From positions 1 through 64,000 of the forward strand of contig NZ_PQGA01000030.1 of assembly GCF_002917095.1 (NCBI RefSeq): a DNA stretch of 64,000 nt, written 5' to 3'. The stretch is from Paraburkholderia eburnea (GTDB lineage: Bacteria; Pseudomonadota; Gammaproteobacteria; Burkholderiales; Burkholderiaceae). A program made the translations under genes and the position numbers. How positions within the stretch are numbered: position 1 is the first letter of the stretch; every line of letters starts with the position of its first letter. Shown here piece after piece: positions 30,969-40,103 of the stretch. Under the pieces are notes generated by a model. It had not been told where the DNA came from. It saw only the letters and a program-made list of their open reading frames with translations, and ran no database searches.

Positions 30969-33595
30969 TGATCGATCCCCTGCATTTGCGATCCTGCGCG
31001 CTTGACGCGCGGCTTGCCCATCAGCACCGGCTGGAACACCACGGCGCCGATCAGCGTACATAACAAGGACAGCGCGAGCAGTTTGCCCATGCTCGACGTG
31101 CCCGGATGGTGCGAAAGCCACAGGCTGCCGAACGCCGTGGCGGTGGTTGCGGCCGAGAACAGCACCGCATGTGTGAGGCTCGAATGCAGCAGGCCGGTCT
31201 GCCCCGCCCGCCATGCCATCACGAAATAGATTTTGAACGCGACGCCGACGCCCAGCATCAGGGGAAGCGCGATGATGTTGGCGAAATTGAGTTGGATACC
31301 GAACACAACGCACAACTCCAGCGTCACGAGCGCCGATACCAGCAGCGGAATCAGCGTGCGCAGCACGTCGCCGAAATGGCGCAGCGTGATCCACAGCAGC
31401 GCCGTGATGAGCAGCACCGACCAGCACGCCGCCTGCAGGAACGCCAGGATGATCACGTTGGCCGAATGCAGGATCGAGATCGGGCCGCCGATCGCGTTCG
31501 GCTCCGCCTTCTTTACGGCGTGCGAGAAGCGCGCGAGCATGACGTCGTCGTTCGGATCGACGCCCGCGGGCACGCGCGGCGCGACATCGACGATCGCCTG
31601 ACCCGTGACCGACGACACCCAGTCGCCGACCATCGCGGGCGGCAAATTCTCACGCGTGATCTCCGAAGGCTGGAGCAGGCGTTCGAGCTGCGCGAAGGCG
31701 AGCTTGAGCGGCAGGCTGAAGGCGGTTTCGGCCTTGTCGCGCACGGCCGGGCTGGCGGCGGCGAGCTTCATGAGGCCGTCGGACAGATGTTTGGCTTCGG
31801 CGGCGCCCGGACCCGGATGGTCGCCTGCCGCCAGCGCGAGCTGGTTGGCCGCGCGCTTGAGCGTGTCCACGCGCACGGCGTCGGTGACGGGCGACGACGG
31901 CTGCTGCGTGAGGGCGGGCATCAACTGCTGCGAGGCGCTTGCGATCAACATCAGCTTTTGCTGCTGGTCGGTGGGGATCAGCGAGCTGAGCGTGGTCGCG
32001 CGGCCCACTTCGGGCAGCTTTTCGAGCTTCGCCGCGATCCTGTCCGCATCGGCAAGCGTTGGGGCGAGCACGCTCACGTCGTTGATCGAAATGACGGGCG
32101 AATTCTTCAGCGCGATCAGCGTGGCCATCGACTCCGTATGCGGGTCCTTCAGATGCAGCGGATTGAAGTCGAAGCGCAGGAAATACAGCAGCGGCGACGC
32201 GCCCACCACGACGAGGAGCGTGCCGATCAGCACCGGCTTGCGATGTTCCGCGAGCCACTTGTCGACTGGCGCGAGAAATGCGAAGCCCGGCGCGGCGCGC
32301 TCGCCCTTCGGCTTGAACACGCTGATGAGCGCGGGCAGCAGCGTCATGTTCGCGATATACGCGACGAACATGCCCACGCCCGCGATCTGGCCGAGTTCCG
32401 AGAGGCCCTTGTAGGCGGTCGGCAGGAACGAAAAGAAACTTTCCGCCACGGCGATGGCCGCGAGCGTAAGCGGCACGCCGATCAGCCGCGCGGTCTTGAG
32501 CAGCGCGACGTCGAGCCGGTTGTCCTGGAAACGCTCCTCGCGGTACTTGACGCCGAACTGCACGCCGAAGTCCACGCCCAGCCCCACGAACAGCACCATG
32601 AAGGCCACCGACAGCATGTTGAGCGAGCCGATCATCGCGAGGCCGAGCGCCGCCGTGAGGATCAGGCCGACCACCAGCGTGACGAGCACGGCGCCGATCA
32701 GGCGGCCCGAGCGCAGCGCGAGCCAGAGGATCACGAGCACGACGATGGCCGTGATCGCGCCATTGAGCGCGGCGCCGTCCTGCACCGAGGCGAATTCGTC
32801 GTCGGCGAGCGGCTGTTCGCCGGTCAGGCGCACGCGCGCGCCGTATTCGGTGTCGAGATGCAGCGACGCAGCGGTGTCGCGGATCGCCTGCGAGGCGCTT
32901 GCACTCGCCTTGAGCGCCGCGAAGTTCAGCACCGGCTGAACGGTGACGAAGGAAAACGCGGGTTTTGTCGCGGCGTCCTTGTCCACCAGCGCGCGCCACG
33001 AGAACGCGGCCGGCTGGCCCGCGAGTACCTGATCGACGGTATTGGCGGCGCTGCCGAGCAGGTTCGCCATTTGCGGCAGCTTCACCTGACCGATCGTGAG
33101 CGGCAGTTGCAGCGTGGTCGTGAGCGTGCCGGCGAGGCCCGCGAGGCTTGGATCCTTCGCGAGCTGATTGATCAGCGGGCGTGCCTGCACGAGCTGACCG
33201 GTGGTGGACAGCACCGTTGACGTCGATGGGAACAGCAGGCCGTTGTGCTCGAAGAACGGGCCGCCCGCAGGCTGCGAAACGGCGCTGAATTCGCGCTTGT
33301 CCTGCTTGAGGGCGTCGGCGAGCTTGTCGGCGGCGGCGTCCGCGAGTTCGGGCGCCTGCGCTTCGACCACCACGAGCAGCGAACTGCTGCGTTGCGGGAA
33401 CGCGCGGTCCTTGGCGTCGCCCAACGCGGCCCATTCGGCGTTGTTCTCGACGAGGCCGCTGATGTCCGTGTTGATCTTGAAATGCTTCGCGACGTACACG
33501 CCGCCGAGGACGGCCAGCGCGAGCGCGATTGTGATGACCCACGCCGCGCGGCGCACAGACCAGGCGACGAGGTGGATGATGAATGGCTTCAGCAT
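30965..33595 (-). CDS. hpnN: Hopanoid RND transporter HpnN
   Basis: Encodes 876 aa with the RND layout: one N-terminal membrane helix (about 15-35), a large periplasmic domain, a bundle of helices near 265-420 containing LFVGLGVDFGVQFGVKYREE, a second periplasmic domain, and a second helix bundle near 715-860. HpnN moves hopanoids toward the outer membrane in Rhodopseudomonas palustris. Here it is directly followed by mlaA with a 4-bp overlap, and the MlaC-like hpnM is divergent upstream. The set suggests a dedicated lipid route across the envelope. Confidence 0.93.
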   Translation of the reverse strand: MLKPFIIHLVAWSVRRAAWVITIALALAVLGGVYVAKHFKINTDISGLVENNAEWAALGDAKDRAFPQRSSSLLVVVEAQAPELADAAADKLADALKQDKREFSAVSQPAGGPFFEHNGLLFPSTSTVLSTTGQLVQARPLINQLAKDPSLAGLAGTLTTTLQLPLTIGQVKLPQMANLLGSAANTVDQVLAGQPAAFSWRALVDKDAATKPAFSFVTVQPVLNFAALKASASASQAIRDTAASLHLDTEYGARVRLTGEQPLADDEFASVQDGAALNGAITAIVVLVILWLALRSGRLIGAVLVTLVVGLILTAALGLAMIGSLNMLSVAFMVLFVGLGVDFGVQFGVKYREERFQDNRLDVALLKTARLIGVPLTLAAIAVAESFFSFLPTAYKGLSELGQIAGVGMFVAYIANMTLLPALISVFKPKGERAAPGFAFLAPVDKWLAEHRKPVLIGTLLVVVGASPLLYFLRFDFNPLHLKDPHTESMATLIALKNSPVISINDVSVLAPTLADADRIAAKLEKLPEVGRATTLSSLIPTDQQQKLMLIASASQQLMPALTQQPSSPVTDAVRVDTLKRAANQLALAAGDHPGPGAAEAKHLSDGLMKLAAASPAVRDKAETAFSLPLKLAFAQLERLLQPSEITRENLPPAMVGDWVSSVTGQAIVDVAPRVPAGVDPNDDVMLARFSHAVKKAEPNAIGGPISILHSANVIILAFLQAACWSVLLITALLWITLRHFGDVLRTLIPLLVSALVTLELCVVFGIQLNFANIIALPLMLGVGVAFKIYFVMAWRAGQTGLLHSSLTHAVLFSAATTATAFGSLWLSHHPGTSSMGKLLALSLLCTLIGAVVFQPVLMGKPRVKRAGSQMQGIDQ

Positions 33596-33644
33596 AAAGG
33601 CGAGGGGGCCTTGTCGTTTGACTATTCTTGATGTGAAGCGCTCA

Positions 33645-33650
33645 AGTATA
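33645..33650 (-). promoter_or_regulatory. Candidate -10 element for hpnN-mlaA
   Basis: Read on the minus strand this is TATACT, about 50 bp upstream of the hpnN ATG. A matching -35 is not clear. Confidence 0.35.
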
Positions 33651-33706
33651 CCGGCCTCGCCCAGTCAGGCGTGCCGTGCGCACACAAGCGCAGGCGTCAA
33701 AGCCGT

Positions 33707-33712
33707 TATACT
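33707..33712 (+). promoter_or_regulatory. Candidate -10 element for hpnM
   Basis: TATACT within CGTTATACTGGG, 89 bp upstream of the hpnM ATG and divergent to the similar element for hpnN. No strong -35 is seen. Confidence 0.35.
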
Positions 33713-33800
33713 GGGTCAGCCGGGGCGGGATCGCAGCGCGGCTTGCGCCTCAGTCTGCCCCATCCGCCGGCACCTGATATTCACTGTTCCAAAATCGCGT

Positions 33801-34409
33801 ATGAAACGTTATCTGACCGCATTTCTCGCCGCCGCCTTCCTGTCGGGCGTGTCGGGCGCCGCTTTCGCCCAGTCGTCGCCGGACGCCGTCGTCAAGGCCG
33901 CCGTGGAAGGCACGGTGAAGGCGATGCAGGCCGATCCGCAAGCCCGCGGCGGCGACATGGCCCAGATCACGAAAGTGGTCGAAACCCATTTCGTGCCGGC
34001 CACCGACTTCCAGCGCACCACGCGTATCGCCATCGGCAAGGCCTGGACCACGGCCACGCCCGAGCAGCAGCAAAAGTTGTACGAGCAATTTCAACTCCTG
34101 CTTGTGAAGACCTACGCATCGTCGCTTGCGCAACTTCGTGATACGCAGGTCAACTTCAAGTTCGCGCCGTCGAACACCGGCGCGGCCGCGAAGGACACCG
34201 TCGTGCAGTCGCACGTGCTGAGCAACGGCGGCGACGACGCCATCGACTATCGCCTTGAGCGTTCCGGCAACGGCTGGAAGATCTACGACATCAACATGAT
34301 GGGCGCGTGGCTGATCCAGGTTTATCAGACCCAGTTCGCCGACCAGATCGCCAAGGGCGGCATCGACGGCCTCATCAAGTTCCTCGTCGATCACAACGCG
34401 CGCAGCTGA
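33801..34409 (+). CDS. hpnM: MlaC/Ttg2D-type periplasmic lipid-binding protein HpnM
   Basis: Encodes 202 aa. A Sec signal peptide ends AAFAQ near residue 24. The mature protein is the MlaC/Ttg2D fold: FVPATDFQRTTRIAIGKAWTTATPEQQQKLYEQFQLLLVKTYASSL, then a C-terminal YRLERSGNGWKIYDINMMGAWLIQVYQTQF segment. Such proteins carry a lipid through the periplasm. In hopanoid clusters it is called HpnM. It is divergent from hpnN-mlaA and ends in its own terminator. Confidence 0.92.
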   Translation: MKRYLTAFLAAAFLSGVSGAAFAQSSPDAVVKAAVEGTVKAMQADPQARGGDMAQITKVVETHFVPATDFQRTTRIAIGKAWTTATPEQQQKLYEQFQLLLVKTYASSLAQLRDTQVNFKFAPSNTGAAAKDTVVQSHVLSNGGDDAIDYRLERSGNGWKIYDINMMGAWLIQVYQTQFADQIAKGGIDGLIKFLVDHNARS

Positions 34410-34450
34410 TTCGACGTATTCAAGCTAGCTTAGGCGTTCAGACGGATTTC

Positions 34451-34491
34451 GCACGGCGCGTGCTCGCAAGAGCCGCGCCGTGTGTGTTTTT
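34451..34491 (+). terminator. Terminator after hpnM
   Basis: GCACGGCGCG and CGCGCCGTGT form a GC-rich stem, followed by GTGTTTTTA. It lies 40 bp after the hpnM stop and also faces the end of the LuxR-type regulator gene. Confidence 0.75.
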
Positions 34492-34511
34492 ACGGCGCAT
34501 TTTTGGGGCGC

Positions 34512-35150
34512 TTACTTCCTGCGGTTCTCCACCGCGAACTTGATCAATTCCGCCTGACCGTCGATATCGAGCTTGCGCTTGAGGTTGAGCCGGTGCGTCT
34601 CGACCGTGCGCACCGATAATCCCGCACGCTGTGCGATCTGCTTGCTCGACAGGCCCTCGGCGAGGGCATCCAGAATGTCGCGCTCGCGCGGCGTGAGCCG
34701 CTCGATGGGCGTTTCCCTGAGCGACGCCTGGATCATGCGCGCGCCCAGTCCCGCGCTGAAGAACGTCTGCCCGCCCAGCACGGCCTCGATCGCGCGCACG
34801 ATCTCCGCCCCCGGCGAATCCTTGAGCACGTAGCCGCTCGCCCCCGCGCGCAGCGCCTGCGTCACGTACTCGACGTTGTCGTGCATCGACAGCATCAGCA
34901 CGCGGATCGCCGGAAAACGTTCGTGAAAAATGCCCGCGAGCGCGATGCCGTTGATGCCGGCCATGCCGACGTCCATCAGCGCGAGATCGGGTTCGAGCGC
35001 GGCGGCGAGCGTGATGGCTTCGTCGGCGTTGCCCGCCTCGCCCGCGACTTCGAGGCCCGGCACGGCTTCGAGCCGCGCGCGCAGACCGTCGCGCACGAGC
35101 GGGTGATCGTCGACGAGTACGAGGCGCGCGGCTTTGGCTGGTTCGTTCAT
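34512..35150 (-). CDS. NarL/LuxR-family response regulator
   Basis: Encodes 212 aa: a receiver (residues about 9-125, with LVDDHPLVRDGL and LALMDVGMAGINGIAL giving the phospho-Asp, and YVLKDSP the Lys) followed by a LuxR-type HTH (LTPRERDILDALAEGLSSKQIAQRAGLSVRTVETHRLNLKRKL). Its start overlaps the stop of the histidine kinase upstream by 4 bp, so the two form a two-component pair. Targets are not visible. No match to a named NarL-type regulator was recognised. Confidence 0.94.
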   Translation of the reverse strand: MNEPAKAARLVLVDDHPLVRDGLRARLEAVPGLEVAGEAGNADEAITLAAALEPDLALMDVGMAGINGIALAGIFHERFPAIRVLMLSMHDNVEYVTQALRAGASGYVLKDSPGAEIVRAIEAVLGGQTFFSAGLGARMIQASLRETPIERLTPRERDILDALAEGLSSKQIAQRAGLSVRTVETHRLNLKRKLDIDGQAELIKFAVENRRK

Positions 35151-36655
35151 GGTGTCTCTGTGTGCTTTCTTGCGGGTCTATGCGGTGCGTCGTCTTCGTC
35201 TCGGGCGCTGTCCGTGTGGATCGGCACCCACGCCGTCAACACCGTATGGCCCGGTTTCGAGCTGATCGAGAGCTGGCCGCCCAGCGGCTCCAGCCGCTCG
35301 CGCATGTTGCGCAGTCCCATGCCGCCGCGTGGATCGGCTTGCGCGAGCGCGACATCGAAGCCGCGCCCATTGTCGGCGATGGAAAGCGTCACGCCATCCT
35401 GCGCGATATCGAGCGTGAGCGCGGCGCGGCGCGCATGGGCGTGCCTGACGATGTTGGTGAGCGCTTCCTGCGCGATGCGAAACAGGGCGGTGTTGACGGC
35501 GTCGGGCAAGGGCGCGCCCAGCGGGCTAGCGGGTTTGCTGCCCTCGCCTGCCTGCGTGAAGCCGATTTCCACCGACGATTCATCGGCGAGTTCGCGCGTG
35601 AGCTGTTCGAGCGCGGCGGCCAGACCCAGATCGTCGAGCATCGCCGGGCGCAGCGCGTGCGAGATGCGGCGCACTTCGCGCAGCGTGTCCGAGAGCCGCG
35701 TAAGCCCGGTGGACAGCGAGGCCTCGGCGGCGGTGACGCGCGTCTCGCCCCGCTCGAAGCGCGCGAGCGCCGATTCGAGCAGCAGCTTGGCCGACACCAG
35801 CATCTGGCTGATGCCGTCGTGCAGCTCGCGCGACAGGCGCGCGCGCTCCTGCTCCTGCGACTCCACGACCTGCTGGGCGAGACGCTTGAGCTTGGCGTCG
35901 GTGCTGCGGTACTCGCTCACGTTGAGCACGAGCGCGCCGAGCGCGAACACGCCCACCCCCGCCAGCGCGATCACGCCGAGCCATTGCAGCGTGCGCTCGA
36001 TATTGGCCGAGGCGCGCTCGTCGATATGGGCAAGCGTGGAGTCGACATCGTCGAGATAGATGCCCGTGCCGACCATCCAGCCCCAGCGCGGCAGCGCGAC
36101 CACATAACCGAGCTTGGGCGCGAGCTTGCCCGTCGAAGGCCGATGCCACATGTAGCGCACGAAGCCGCCGCCATGCTGCGCCGCGCTGACGAGCTGCTGG
36201 ATCGTCAGCGCGCCTTGCGGATCGCGCAGGTTCCACAGATCCTGGCCGACGAGGCCCGGCTCGCGCGGATGCATGAGCGAGCGGCCATGCATGTCGTAGA
36301 CGAAGAAATAGCCGTCGGTGCCGAAGTCCATTTTTTGCAGCACGGCGAGCGCGGCGCGCTGGCGGGCGGCCTCGTCGGCGGACGGCGGGGCTGCGGGGGC
36401 GGTGCCGGCCGTGGTGGCGTCGGGCGCGTAAAGCGGCTCGATGGCGCTCGTGGCCAGCTCGACGTAATGGCGTAGCTCGATTTCCTTGCTCGACAGATAC
36501 GCGGCCTGCATGGTGGCGTGCTGCGTGCGCGCGAGCGCGGTCGCCTGCTGCCGCACGCCAATGCCGATGCTGGCGATCGCGGCGAGAAATGGCACGACCG
36601 CGAGCAGGAAGATTTTTGTCTTCAGCCGGTCGTTGAAGAAAAATGGGGCAGGCAT
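35147..36655 (-). CDS. Cache-domain sensor histidine kinase (HisKA_3 type)
   Basis: Encodes 502 aa from the ATG at 36655. A membrane helix (about 10-30) and a second near 235-260 bracket a single Cache domain (DGYFFVYDMHGRSLMHPREPGLVGQDLWNLRD; GWMVGTGIYLDDVD), the type that often binds small organic acids. The cytoplasmic part has the HisKA_3 H-box RELHDGISQMLVSAKLLLE, then a HATPase with IADNGRGFD and GGMGLRNMRERLEPLGG. It is the sensor of the NarL-type pair and overlaps the regulator by 4 bp. An in-frame TTG at 36682 is an alternative start. Confidence 0.92.
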   Translation of the reverse strand: MPAPFFFNDRLKTKIFLLAVVPFLAAIASIGIGVRQQATALARTQHATMQAAYLSSKEIELRHYVELATSAIEPLYAPDATTAGTAPAAPPSADEAARQRAALAVLQKMDFGTDGYFFVYDMHGRSLMHPREPGLVGQDLWNLRDPQGALTIQQLVSAAQHGGGFVRYMWHRPSTGKLAPKLGYVVALPRWGWMVGTGIYLDDVDSTLAHIDERASANIERTLQWLGVIALAGVGVFALGALVLNVSEYRSTDAKLKRLAQQVVESQEQERARLSRELHDGISQMLVSAKLLLESALARFERGETRVTAAEASLSTGLTRLSDTLREVRRISHALRPAMLDDLGLAAALEQLTRELADESSVEIGFTQAGEGSKPASPLGAPLPDAVNTALFRIAQEALTNIVRHAHARRAALTLDIAQDGVTLSIADNGRGFDVALAQADPRGGMGLRNMRERLEPLGGQLSISSKPGHTVLTAWVPIHTDSARDEDDAPHRPARKHTETP

Positions 36656-36812
36656 GGCGGCGTTCGGGAGCAGAGTGTGCAAGCATAACCGGGCGCGCGC
36701 CGGGGGATGGCCAATTCCTGCGGTTGCTCCTTATTGCTCCTTGTTCCCGCGAATCTCGCGAGATGGATGCGTGCGCAACGATTTCGCGCGCGTTGTCGAA
36801 GCGCCTACTTTC

Positions 36813-37793
36813 ATGAGCCACTACATGATGCGAACGATGCCTTGGCGTGCCGTTGCGGTTGTCTCGACGGCGTTACTGCTGGCGGCGTGCGCGGGCGGCC
36901 CTGCGTCGCCCGGCGCGTCCCAGCCACAAGCGCTGCGAACGATGCAAGCGGTGCCGCTCGTCATCGCGCATCGCGGCGGCACGGGCGACGCGCCCGAGAA
37001 CACGCTCGTCGCGATCCGTTCGGCGCTCGCGAGCCACGCCGACGCCATCTGGCTCACCGTGCAACTGAGCCGCGATGGCGTGCCGGTGCTTTATCGCCCA
37101 GGCGATCTCGCCGCGCTCACCGATGCCCATGGCCCGGTCGCCGCAAAGAGCGCCGCGGAACTCGCGCGCGTCAACGCGGGCTGGCAGTTCAAGTCGCAGG
37201 ACGCGTGGCCTTATCGGCAGAGGGCGGTCGGCATTCCAACGCTCGCCGAAGCGTTGGCCGCGATTCCCGCCGATACCCCGGTCATCCTCGACATGAAGGC
37301 GCTGCCCGCCGCGCCGCAGGCAGCGGCCGTGGCGCATGTGCTCGACGAAGCCGGTGCGTGGGACCGCGTGCTGCTCTATTCGACCGAAGCGGATTATCAG
37401 CAGGCATTTACCGCATGGCCGCGCGCGCGCGTGTTCGAGTCGCGCGATGCGACGCGCGCGCGTCTCGCGAACGTCGCGCTGGCGCACACCTGCGAAGCGC
37501 CGCCGCTCACGGGCGCCTGGACGGCCTTCGAATGGCGCCGCTCGCTGGATCTGACAGAGCGCTTCACGCTGGGCGAAGCGCATTCGAGCGTCGCCGATGC
37601 GCAGTTATGGTCGCCGCAAGCCGTGCAGTGCTTTCGCACGAATCCGGGCGTGCATATCGTCGCGATTGCCGTGAACAGCGCGGCGGATTACAAAGCGGCG
37701 GCTTGCGCGGGCCTGGATGCGGTGCTGGCCGATTCGCCACGTCGTATGACGCCGGTGCGTGACGCGCTGCGGCAAGGCTATCGCTGCCCGTGA
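36813..37793 (+). CDS. GDPD-like lipoprotein with altered metal ligands
   Basis: Encodes 326 aa. A lipoprotein signal ends LLLAAC near residue 27. Then the glycerophosphodiester phosphodiesterase opening VIAHRGGTGDAPENTLVAIRSAL is intact. The following ExD metal motif, usually I-E-F/L-D, reads I-W-L-T, and the usual HD pair reads RP. Later parts keep the TIM-barrel pattern (LDMKALP, the C-terminal AVNSAADYKAAACAGLDAVLADSPRRM). It is probably an exported protein with the GDPD fold but with reduced or changed activity. The ATG at 36813 is chosen to give the signal peptide. Confidence 0.82.
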   Translation: MSHYMMRTMPWRAVAVVSTALLLAACAGGPASPGASQPQALRTMQAVPLVIAHRGGTGDAPENTLVAIRSALASHADAIWLTVQLSRDGVPVLYRPGDLAALTDAHGPVAAKSAAELARVNAGWQFKSQDAWPYRQRAVGIPTLAEALAAIPADTPVILDMKALPAAPQAAAVAHVLDEAGAWDRVLLYSTEADYQQAFTAWPRARVFESRDATRARLANVALAHTCEAPPLTGAWTAFEWRRSLDLTERFTLGEAHSSVADAQLWSPQAVQCFRTNPGVHIVAIAVNSAADYKAAACAGLDAVLADSPRRMTPVRDALRQGYRCP

Positions 37794-37811
37794 ATGCGCA
37801 ATGACCTGGTT

Positions 37812-37833
37812 GGCTACGTAATACTACGTAGCC
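37812..37833. promoter_or_regulatory. TACGTA inverted repeat upstream of cstA
   Basis: GGCTACGTA at 37812-37820 is repeated in inverse orientation as TACGTAGCC at 37825-37833 around ATAC. A third TACGTA follows at 37838-37843. The site lies about 160 bp before cstA and 19 bp after the GDPD-like stop. There is no T run, so an operator is more likely than a terminator. Confidence 0.5.
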
Positions 37834-37991
37834 GCCTTACGTAGTTGTCCGGTTGTGGCTTGCGCGGTGAAAGCGAATACTAGGCGCCCATAGCGTGCGC
37901 CATTGTGCGCCACGTTTCGCCCTGTCTTTGTCTAGTATGGAGAACAGGGCACAGAGAACCCATCAAATCTAAAAACAAAATAGGAGACGCC

Positions 37992-40079
37992 ATGAGTCGT
38001 ACATCCAGTTTTGTCGTCTGGACGCTAGTCGCGCTGCTCGGCGCGTTCGCGTTCGGCACCATCGCGCTCGCACACGGCGAGCGTATTTCCGCACTGTGGA
38101 TCGTGATTTGCGCGGTCTGCGTTTATCTCATCGCTTACCGCTTCTACTCGCGCTTCATCGCGTCGACGGTGCTGCAACTCGACGGCCTGCGCACGACGCC
38201 GGCCGTGCGTCACAACGACGGGCTCGACTACGTGCCCACCAACAAGTATGTGCTGTTCGGCCACCACTTCGCGGCGATCGCGGGCGCGGGTCCGCTGGTC
38301 GGCCCGGTGCTGGCCGCGCAGATGGGCTACATGCCCGGCATGTTGTGGATTCTCGTGGGCGTGGTGTTCGCGGGCGCGGTGCAGGACTTCGTGGTGCTGT
38401 TCCTCTCCACGCGCCGCGACGGCCGCTCGCTCGGCGATCTCGTGAAGATGGAACTCGGGCCGGTGCCGGGCGTGATTGCCCTCTTCGGCACCTTCCTCAT
38501 CATGATCATCATTCTCGCGGTGCTCGCGCTGATCGTGGTAAAGGCGCTGACGAATTCGCCGTGGGGCACCTTCACCGTGGCCGCGACGATTCCCATCGCG
38601 ATCTTCATGGGCCTTTATGTGCGGTACATCCGCCCGGGCAAGATCGGCGAAATCTCGATCATCGGCTTTGTCCTGCTGATGGCGTCGATCGCCTTCGGCC
38701 AGCACGTGCACGATTCGCCCACGCTCGCCGCGATGTTCACGTTCACGGGCACGCAGCTGACGTGGATCCTGATCGGCTATGGCTTCGTGGCGTCGGTGCT
38801 GCCGGTGTGGCTGCTGCTCGCGCCGCGCGACTATCTGTCGACGTTCCTGAAGATCGGCACGATCCTCGCGCTCGCGATCGGCATTCTGATCGTCGCGCCG
38901 GAACTGAAGATGCCCGCCTTCACGAAGTTCATCGACGGCTCCGGTCCGGTGTGGTCGGGCAACCTGTTCCCGTTCCTCTTCATCACGATCGCGTGCGGTT
39001 CGGTCTCCGGCTTCCACGCGCTGATCTCGTCGGGCACGACGCCCAAGCTGCTCGATAACGAAACCAACGCGCGCTTCATCGGTTACGGCGCGATGCTGAT
39101 GGAATCGTTCGTCGCGATCATGGCGCTGGTGGCCGCTTCGGTGATCGAACCGGGCGTGTACTTCGCGATGAACGCGCCGCTCGCGGTGCTCGGCACGACG
39201 CCGGACGCGGTCGCGCATACGGTCGGCCAGTGGGGCTTCGTGCTCACCCCGGACATGCTCACGCAGACGGCCAAGGCCGTGGGCGAGACGACCATCGTTG
39301 CGCGCGCCGGCGGCGCACCGACGCTGGCGGTCGGCATGGCGCAGATCCTGCATCAGGTGATCGGCGGCCAGGCGATGATGGCGTTCTGGTATCACTTCGC
39401 GATCCTGTTCGAAGCGCTCTTCATCCTGACCGCCGTTGACGCGGGCACGCGTGCGGGCCGCTTCATGCTGCAAGACTTGCTGGGCACGTTCCACCCGGCG
39501 CTCAAGCGCACCGAATCGCTGCCCGCGAACCTGATCGCCACGGCGCTGTGCGTGGCCGCGTGGGGCTACTTCCTGTATCAGGGCGTGGTCGATCCGCTGG
39601 GCGGCATCAATACGCTGTGGCCGCTGTTCGGCATCTCGAACCAGATGCTCGCCGGTATCGCGCTGATGCTCGGCACCGTCGTGCTGTTCAAGATGAAGCG
39701 CGAGAAGTTCGCCTGGGTTACCGCCGTGCCGACGCTCTGGCTGCTGATCTGCACGCTCACGGCCGGCCTGCAGAAGATCTTCGACAGCAGCCCGAAGGTG
39801 AGCTTCGTCGCGCATGCGCAGAAGCTGTCGGCGGCGCTCGATGCGGGCCAGATTCTCGCGCCCGCGAAATCGGCCGAGCAGATGCAGCGCATGATCTTCA
39901 ACGACTACGTGGATGCGGCGCTGTCGGGCCTGTTCATTTTCGTGGTGGTCAGCATCGTGATTTATGGCCTGATCGCGATTGCGCGTGCGCGCCGCGCGGA
40001 TCGTCCGACCGTGCAGGAAACGCCGTACGAAGCGTTGCCTGCGGGCGCCACGATCGCGACGCGCCAGAGCGCGCACTAA
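37992..40079 (+). CDS. cstA: Carbon-starvation / pyruvate-type transporter CstA
   Basis: Encodes 695 aa with about 16-18 membrane helices. Family hallmarks are RFIASTVLQLD, NDGLDYVPTNKYVLFGHHFAAIAGAGPLVGPVLAAQMGY near 75-115, and GSVSGFHALISSGTTPKLLDNE near 340. E. coli relatives take up peptides (CstA) or pyruvate (BtsT/CstA). TAGGAGAC lies before the ATG at 37992. The small YbdD-type gene follows 24 bp later, as in E. coli and many proteobacteria. The TACGTA palindrome upstream may control it. Confidence 0.95.
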   Translation: MSRTSSFVVWTLVALLGAFAFGTIALAHGERISALWIVICAVCVYLIAYRFYSRFIASTVLQLDGLRTTPAVRHNDGLDYVPTNKYVLFGHHFAAIAGAGPLVGPVLAAQMGYMPGMLWILVGVVFAGAVQDFVVLFLSTRRDGRSLGDLVKMELGPVPGVIALFGTFLIMIIILAVLALIVVKALTNSPWGTFTVAATIPIAIFMGLYVRYIRPGKIGEISIIGFVLLMASIAFGQHVHDSPTLAAMFTFTGTQLTWILIGYGFVASVLPVWLLLAPRDYLSTFLKIGTILALAIGILIVAPELKMPAFTKFIDGSGPVWSGNLFPFLFITIACGSVSGFHALISSGTTPKLLDNETNARFIGYGAMLMESFVAIMALVAASVIEPGVYFAMNAPLAVLGTTPDAVAHTVGQWGFVLTPDMLTQTAKAVGETTIVARAGGAPTLAVGMAQILHQVIGGQAMMAFWYHFAILFEALFILTAVDAGTRAGRFMLQDLLGTFHPALKRTESLPANLIATALCVAAWGYFLYQGVVDPLGGINTLWPLFGISNQMLAGIALMLGTVVLFKMKREKFAWVTAVPTLWLLICTLTAGLQKIFDSSPKVSFVAHAQKLSAALDAGQILAPAKSAEQMQRMIFNDYVDAALSGLFIFVVVSIVIYGLIAIARARRADRPTVQETPYEALPAGATIATRQSAH

Positions 40080-40103
40080 ATCGCCTGCATAACGGAGCGC
40101 AAC

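Noticed and set aside
31106..33220. A 704-codon open frame on the + strand opposite hpnN
   Set aside because: A shadow of the RND transporter frame; charged low-complexity text with no motif.
37812..37833. Intrinsic terminator after the GDPD-like gene
   Set aside because: The inverted repeat has no T run and is followed by a GC-rich stretch and another TACGTA, so an operator is the better reading.
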